Below are positions 41,352-45,265 of a stretch of DNA of 45,265 nucleotides, piece after piece. A model generated the notes under the pieces. That model had not been told where the DNA came from. It was given only the letters and a program-made list of their open reading frames with translations, and ran no database searches. Every line of letters starts with the position of its first letter. Position 1 is the first letter of the stretch. The position numbers were made by a program, and so were the translations under genes. Origin of the DNA: an uncultured Coriobacteriaceae bacterium (GTDB lineage: Bacteria; Actinomycetota; Coriobacteriia; Coriobacteriales; Eggerthellaceae); contig CASFII010000004.1 of NCBI GenBank assembly GCA_949294735.1, positions 1 to 45,265 on the forward strand, written 5' to 3'.

Positions 41352-42212
41352 CTATTCCTTAGGAGTTTCCCAATCTTCAGGATGTTCTTGGCGCAACACA
41401 CGCAAAGCGGCAACCATCAGCTTATAGTCTTCTGGCACGGTCAGCTTAATGTTGTCGCGCTTGCCTTCTACCACCAACACACGGCCACCCAAGCGCTCAA
41501 TCAAAGCTGAATCATCGGTACCTACAAAGCCGTCAGAAAGCGCGGCTGCGTGAGCGCGTCGGTAGATGCCTGCGCGGAACACTTGCGGGGTTTGCGCGCT
41601 CCAAAAAACGCTTCTATCGGGCGTGCCTAAAATAACTCCGTCTTCATCAACAATCTTTAGAGTATCAATAGCTGGGTGAGCAACTACCGCTCCATCGCAG
41701 TCAATATTTCCTTTACAGGTATTGATAGTGTGCTGAATGAGAGCAGGAGAAATAAGTGGACGCGCGCCGTCATGCAGTACCACATACTCATAGGTTTCAG
41801 GGACGTACTCTAAACCAGAAAAAGCAGATTCCTGGCGAATGCTTCCTGCAGGAGCAATAACCACAGGCGTCACAAACGGGAAAGGATCAATGGCTTTTTT
41901 GAGGTATTCTTCCTGGCGTTCTTCGGGGCACACCACCACAATCAGTCCAATGTCCCCTACTGCATCAAATGCCTCAGCAGACCAGGTAAGAACTGGCTTA
42001 CCAGCAATTTCTACCAGCTGTTTACCACCTTCTACACCAAAACGTTCCCCTGAACCACCTGCCAGAATGATGGCTGCTGTTTTGGGGTTTTTGTCCACCA
42101 CGCCCTGCAAGTGCAAAGCCTTGTCCATAGCTTCAAAATCAAAATCAGTTGGCGTCAAAACGGGCGGTTCTAAGACCGTGGGAGAAAAAATGGGATCAAT
42201 CGTTTTAGGCAT
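41352..42212 (-). CDS. ispD: 2-C-methyl-D-erythritol 4-phosphate cytidylyltransferase
   Basis: IspD transfers CMP from CTP to methylerythritol phosphate. The nucleotide-binding LAGGSGERFG followed by KQ lies near residues 50-64, VLHDGARPL near 145, and TPQVF near 210. The protein has 286 residues, about 50 longer than typical, because of an N-terminal extension of some 42 residues (MPKTIDPIFSPTVLEPP and onward) with no recognised domain. AGGGAA precedes the ATG at about 11 nt, and no better internal start is seen. It forms a pair with ispF. A TATAAT -10 at 42265-42270 lies about 55 bp upstream. Confidence 0.95.
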   Translation of the reverse strand: MPKTIDPIFSPTVLEPPVLTPTDFDFEAMDKALHLQGVVDKNPKTAAIILAGGSGERFGVEGGKQLVEIAGKPVLTWSAEAFDAVGDIGLIVVVCPEERQEEYLKKAIDPFPFVTPVVIAPAGSIRQESAFSGLEYVPETYEYVVLHDGARPLISPALIQHTINTCKGNIDCDGAVVAHPAIDTLKIVDEDGVILGTPDRSVFWSAQTPQVFRAGIYRRAHAAALSDGFVGTDDSALIERLGGRVLVVEGKRDNIKLTVPEDYKLMVAALRVLRQEHPEDWETPKE

Positions 42213-42264
42213 TTCGTTTAGTTCCCTTCTCTTGACGCCAAGTACCTATTCAAAGTTCAAAACC

Positions 42265-42300
42265 ATTATAAAACGAGCGCCCGCATATGCAGACGCTCGA
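42265..42300 (-). terminator. clpC terminator overlapping the ispD -10 box
   Basis: CGAGCG (42274-42279) and CGCTCG (42294-42299), with an inner TGC/GCA pairing, form the hairpin. On the minus strand TTTTATAATGG follows. The U-tract doubles as a perfect TATAAT (42265-42270) for ispD, so termination and re-initiation may be adjacent. Confidence 0.65.
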
Positions 42301-42357
42301 TAAAATCTTTCGGTGAAAACTAGCTTGTTAGCATTGCGGCTATCGCGAGCTGCCTCT

Positions 42358-44925
42358 TTAGTCAGCCGCCATAGAACCGCCTGCCGAACCTCCCAAATGA
42401 GAAGCAGTATTCCCTAAATCAAAATTATTCAACAAAAGTTCAGTTTCGCGAGCAATGGTATCGTGTTTACGCGGCTCAGGAATTTCGCCTTCACCTTCGC
42501 CAAACACCAACTCGCCGTCTTTTTCATCCACTTCCACGATGCTTCCGCTAGTCCATTTGCCTTCAAGAATTTGCTCAGACAGCGGATCTTCCAGCAAGCG
42601 TTGGATAGCGCGGCGAAGTGGACGAGCACCAAAGGTGGTATCGGTACCTTCACGAGCAATGAGGCGCTTGGCTGCATCAGTAAGCACAATGCTCATATTC
42701 TGAGCAATCATACGATCACGCAAATCAGCAACCATAAGATCAACAATTTCGCCAATCTCTTCTTCAGTCAAAGACTTAAAGACGATGATTTCATCAATGC
42801 GGTTCAAGAATTCAGGACGGAACAAACGCTTCATTTCCGCCATAACGCGACTCTTGATTTCCTTGTCAGACAGGCCATTACCACCCGCATTAGAGAACCC
42901 AAGCGGTGTCGTTTGGGCAATTTCGCGAGCACCTACATTGCTTGTCATGATGATGACCGTATTGCGGAAGTCTACTGTTCGGCCTTGTGCGTCGGTCAGG
43001 CGACCTTCTTCCAAAATTTGCAACAAAATATTGAAGACGTCAGGGTGAGCCTTTTCAATTTCGTCGAACAGCACCACCGAATACGGGCGCTGGCGAACCG
43101 CCTTAGTGAGCTGACCGCCTTCGTCATATCCTACATAACCTGGAGGCGAACCAACCAAACGAGAAACCGTGTGCTTTTCCATATATTCAGACATGTCGAA
43201 GGACAAAAGCGCATCTTCAGACCCAAACAAGAACTCGGCCAGAGCCTTTGAAAGCTCCGTTTTACCCACGCCAGAAGGACCCAAGAAAATAAACGAGCCT
43301 GCTGGGCGCTTCGGGTCTTTCAGACCACTGCGAGAGCGACGAATAGCCTTAGAAAGAGCAGTTACCGCTTCGTCCTGACCGACAATACGTTCGTGTAGCA
43401 CATCTTCCATACGCAAAAGCTTAGCGGTTTCTGCTTCAGTTAAGTTTGAAACAGGAACGCCCGTGGTCATAGACACCACGTCAGCAATATCTTCCATAGT
43501 TACCTGATGAACTGACTTTTGGGTTTCTTCTTCCCATTTCTTTTCGGCTTCTTCGCGTGCTTCTTTGAGCTTCTTTTCTTCGTCACGAAGCGAAGCCGCA
43601 CGTTCGAAGTCTTGGTTTGCAATAGCGTCGTCTTTTTCGTTGCGAACATGACGCAATTCATCATCAAGTTCACGCAGTTCCTTTGGAAGCGTCATATTGC
43701 GAATGCGCATACGAGCGCCTGCCTCGTCTAAGACGTCAATTGCCTTGTCGGGCAAGAAACGATCAGAGATATAACGGTCAGAAAGTGTTACAGCGGCACG
43801 CAGCGCTTCGTCGGTAAATTTCACCTGATGGTGCGCTTCATAGCGGTCACGCAGGCCTTCCATGATGCGCATAGCTTGTTCTTCGGTGGGCTCACCAATA
43901 GTGATAGGCTGGAAACGGCGTTCGAGCGCACTGTCTTTTTCCAGGTGCTTGCGGTATTCATCAATGGTAGTTGCACCAATAACCTGAATTTCACCGCGAG
44001 ATAGCGGCGGCTTCAAAATAGCAGCCGCATCAATGGAGCCTTCCGCAGAACCTGCGCCAATAAGCGTGTGCATTTCGTCAATAAACAGGATGATATCCCC
44101 TGCCTCCATGACTTCTTTGATGCACTTCTTAAGGCGTTCTTCAAATTCACCGCGATACTTGCTGCCTGCCACCAGCGCACTGACGTCAAGCGTAATCAGG
44201 CGCTTGTTACGCAGGATGTCAGGAACCTGGTTTGCCACAATGAGTTGCGCCAGACCTTCTACAACAGCTGTTTTGCCAACGCCCGGCTCACCAATAAGAA
44301 GCGGATTGTTCTTTTGACGACGGGATAAAATTTGCATGACGCGTTCAATTTCGCCCGCACGACCAATTACGGGGTCAAGCTTGCCCTCTGAGGCCTTCTT
44401 CGTAAGATCGGTGCCGAATTCGTTCAGCATCCCATCAGACGAACCGGCAGCTTGATCAAAGGCACCTCGACCTGCATACACCGCACTCTGACCTACCAAG
44501 TCATTCAGAGCGGCGCGAATATCATCCCCCGAAACACCAAGACGCGAAAGAACTTCGAGTGCCGTACCTTCACCTTCACGCACGATGCCCAAAAGCAGAT
44601 GTTCGGTGGAAATATAGGACTGGCCCATTTGCATAGCTTCACGCAGGGAGTTTTCCATAACACGCTTAACGCGTGGCGTGAACGAAAGATGTCCAGAAAC
44701 ATCCGCATTTTCATCAATAGCAACTACCTGGCGAATTGCTTGGGTCACGTTTTCATGATTAACATTCAAGCGCGCCAAAGCTTGAGCGGCCATGCCGTCT
44801 TTTTCTTGAATAAGACCCAGCAGAATATGCTCGGTGCCTACATAGGGCTGGTGTAAGCTTCGTGCTTCATCTTGAGCTAATACCAGCACCTTACGCGCTT
44901 TGTCGGTAAATTTTTCGAATGACAT
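42358..44925 (-). CDS. clpC: Clp protease ATPase subunit ClpC
   Basis: ClpC is a Hsp100 unfoldase that feeds substrates to ClpP. The 855-residue chain has two N-terminal repeats (about 1-145), the first AAA+ module with Walker A GEPGVGKT (212-219), a UVR/middle domain near 425-460 ([21 protein letters not shown]), the second AAA+ module with GPSGVGKT and the C-terminal D2-small domain. A short Gly/Ser/Asn tail ends the protein. GAGG lies 4-5 nt before the ATG. A CIRCE operator overlaps its promoter, which implies HrcA control. No ctsR, mcsA or mcsB gene is adjacent as in many Firmicutes. Confidence 0.97.
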   Translation of the reverse strand: MSFEKFTDKARKVLVLAQDEARSLHQPYVGTEHILLGLIQEKDGMAAQALARLNVNHENVTQAIRQVVAIDENADVSGHLSFTPRVKRVMENSLREAMQMGQSYISTEHLLLGIVREGEGTALEVLSRLGVSGDDIRAALNDLVGQSAVYAGRGAFDQAAGSSDGMLNEFGTDLTKKASEGKLDPVIGRAGEIERVMQILSRRQKNNPLLIGEPGVGKTAVVEGLAQLIVANQVPDILRNKRLITLDVSALVAGSKYRGEFEERLKKCIKEVMEAGDIILFIDEMHTLIGAGSAEGSIDAAAILKPPLSRGEIQVIGATTIDEYRKHLEKDSALERRFQPITIGEPTEEQAMRIMEGLRDRYEAHHQVKFTDEALRAAVTLSDRYISDRFLPDKAIDVLDEAGARMRIRNMTLPKELRELDDELRHVRNEKDDAIANQDFERAASLRDEEKKLKEAREEAEKKWEEETQKSVHQVTMEDIADVVSMTTGVPVSNLTEAETAKLLRMEDVLHERIVGQDEAVTALSKAIRRSRSGLKDPKRPAGSFIFLGPSGVGKTELSKALAEFLFGSEDALLSFDMSEYMEKHTVSRLVGSPPGYVGYDEGGQLTKAVRQRPYSVVLFDEIEKAHPDVFNILLQILEEGRLTDAQGRTVDFRNTVIIMTSNVGAREIAQTTPLGFSNAGGNGLSDKEIKSRVMAEMKRLFRPEFLNRIDEIIVFKSLTEEEIGEIVDLMVADLRDRMIAQNMSIVLTDAAKRLIAREGTDTTFGARPLRRAIQRLLEDPLSEQILEGKWTSGSIVEVDEKDGELVFGEGEGEIPEPRKHDTIARETELLLNNFDLGNTASHLGGSAGGSMAAD

Positions 44926-45024
44926 ACAGCCTCAATTCTAGTTTGATAATACGCGCATGTTGCTTTGCTTTGTGCTTTACGCTTGTCTTTGCGCCACAAA
45001 GCACCTGCCAAAATTTTCTGGAAT

Positions 45025-45054
45025 ATCCTAGCACTCCTTGAAAGTGAGTGCCAA
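45025..45054 (-). promoter_or_regulatory. CIRCE operator embedded in the clpC promoter
   Basis: CTAGCACTC (45028-45036), nine bases, GAGTGCCAA (45046-45054) matches CIRCE with one mismatch per arm. On the minus strand it includes -35 TTGGCA (45049-45054), an 18-bp spacer and extended -10 TGC-TAGGAT (45025-45033), the same geometry as the htpG promoter. Confidence 0.88.
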
Positions 45055-45092
45055 ATTGACACGTTCTTGTAACCTATATTGTGCAGGTTATC

Positions 45093-45126
45093 TACAAAAA
45101 AGAGCGGCTTATTGGCCGCTCTTTAC
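45093..45126 (-). terminator. terminator of a leftward gene beyond the right edge
   Basis: AAAGAGCGGC (45099-45108), loop TTATTG, GCCGCTCTTT (45115-45124). On the minus strand TTTTTTGTAG follows. The plus strand also has a weaker U-tract. Confidence 0.85.
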
Positions 45127-45179
45127 GTATTTTTTACTCTTGCGCTAGCAAAATTATTTTTCGTCACGCATGTGCGGGA

Positions 45180-45204
45180 TTCAACAGTCCAGTGGACTGT
45201 TGAA
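45180..45204. repeat. 11-bp perfect hairpin matching one at 34165-34189
   Basis: TTCAACAGTCC (45180-45190) pairs perfectly with GGACTGTTGAA (45194-45204) around loop AGT. The hairpin at 34165-34189 has the same size and sequence except for two paired changes (G-C swapped at position 3, C-G for T-A at position 9). Confidence 0.75.
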
Positions 45205-45265
45205 AAACATACTTTCCGCCCGAGCGGGCGTGTGCTGCTTTTTCCGCACAAAATTGGCTAAGGTA

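Larger units (their letters stand above)
44926..45265. promoter_or_regulatory. clpC upstream region to the right edge
   Basis: No gene is seen in this 340-bp stretch. From left to right it contains a 93-nt clpC leader, the CIRCE-bearing promoter (45025-45054), a terminator for a leftward gene outside the window (45093-45126), an 11-bp hairpin (45180-45204) and a second hairpin, CGCCCG/CGGGCG (about 45217-45230). Confidence 0.6.

Noticed and set aside
45079..45261. Plus-strand frame of 60 codons at the right edge
   Set aside because: It runs through a terminator hairpin and an inverted repeat and has no ribosome site.

Overview
The window looks like ordinary chromosome from an actinobacterium of the class Coriobacteriia, probably near the Eggerthellaceae. 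This is an inference from gene content and order (clpC-ispD-ispF-cysS, paired class A penicillin-binding proteins with low-complexity tails, a fused ABC transporter, small lipoproteins) and from a base composition close to half G+C. No marker in the window fixes the genus. There is no prophage, integrase, transposase gene or CRISPR array. Most genes are housekeeping. The unusual material is in regulatory sites and short repeats.

Layout. Positions 1-485 hold the promoters and leader of what looks like a ribosomal RNA operon running leftward off the window. 486-4398 (minus): tyrS and a long U32 enzyme. 4469-10444: two similar class A penicillin-binding proteins in convergent orientation around a small lipoprotein, then argR. 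10798-12647 (plus): glutamate-cysteine ligase and an FKBP-type isomerase. 12708-17964: a possible small gene with a structured leader, a very large fused ABC transporter, a TetR regulator and DegV. 18347-21791: a lipoprotein, a flavodiiron protein and galE. 21999-28812 (minus): htpG, a SanA-like protein, leuS and an amidohydrolase. 28991-34042: Mrp, a glycine-riboswitch-controlled AGCS symporter, an FMN-binding protein and an ABC-F ATPase. 34043-37656: tRNA-Ala beside a partial copy of itself, UspA, a PiT phosphate transporter with a small membrane partner, and an unknown gene. 37855-44925 (minus): clpC, ispD, ispF, cysS and a second U32 enzyme.

How the parts relate. Several genes serve translation or RNA modification: three aminoacyl-tRNA synthetases, two U32 hydroxylase-like proteins, an ABC-F factor, a tRNA and the rRNA promoter region. 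Two protein-quality genes, htpG and clpC, each carry an HrcA operator (CIRCE) placed identically over the core promoter, so they probably form part of one heat-shock regulon. The PiT gene has five TTNACA-like repeats at an exact 11-bp period directly upstream of a perfect -10 box, which suggests PhoB/PhoP-type control. The AGCS symporter sits behind a single-aptamer glycine riboswitch.

The observations most worth a second look are: the tRNA-Ala 3' fragment and palindromic element at 34089-34212; the Pho-box array before PiT; the paired CIRCE promoters; the structured leader and perfect extended -10 promoter before a 55-residue reading frame at 12708-13023; a hairpin present twice with compensatory base changes (34165-34189 and 45180-45204); and a 19-bp palindromic repeat unit at 16377-16395 and 29961-30003.
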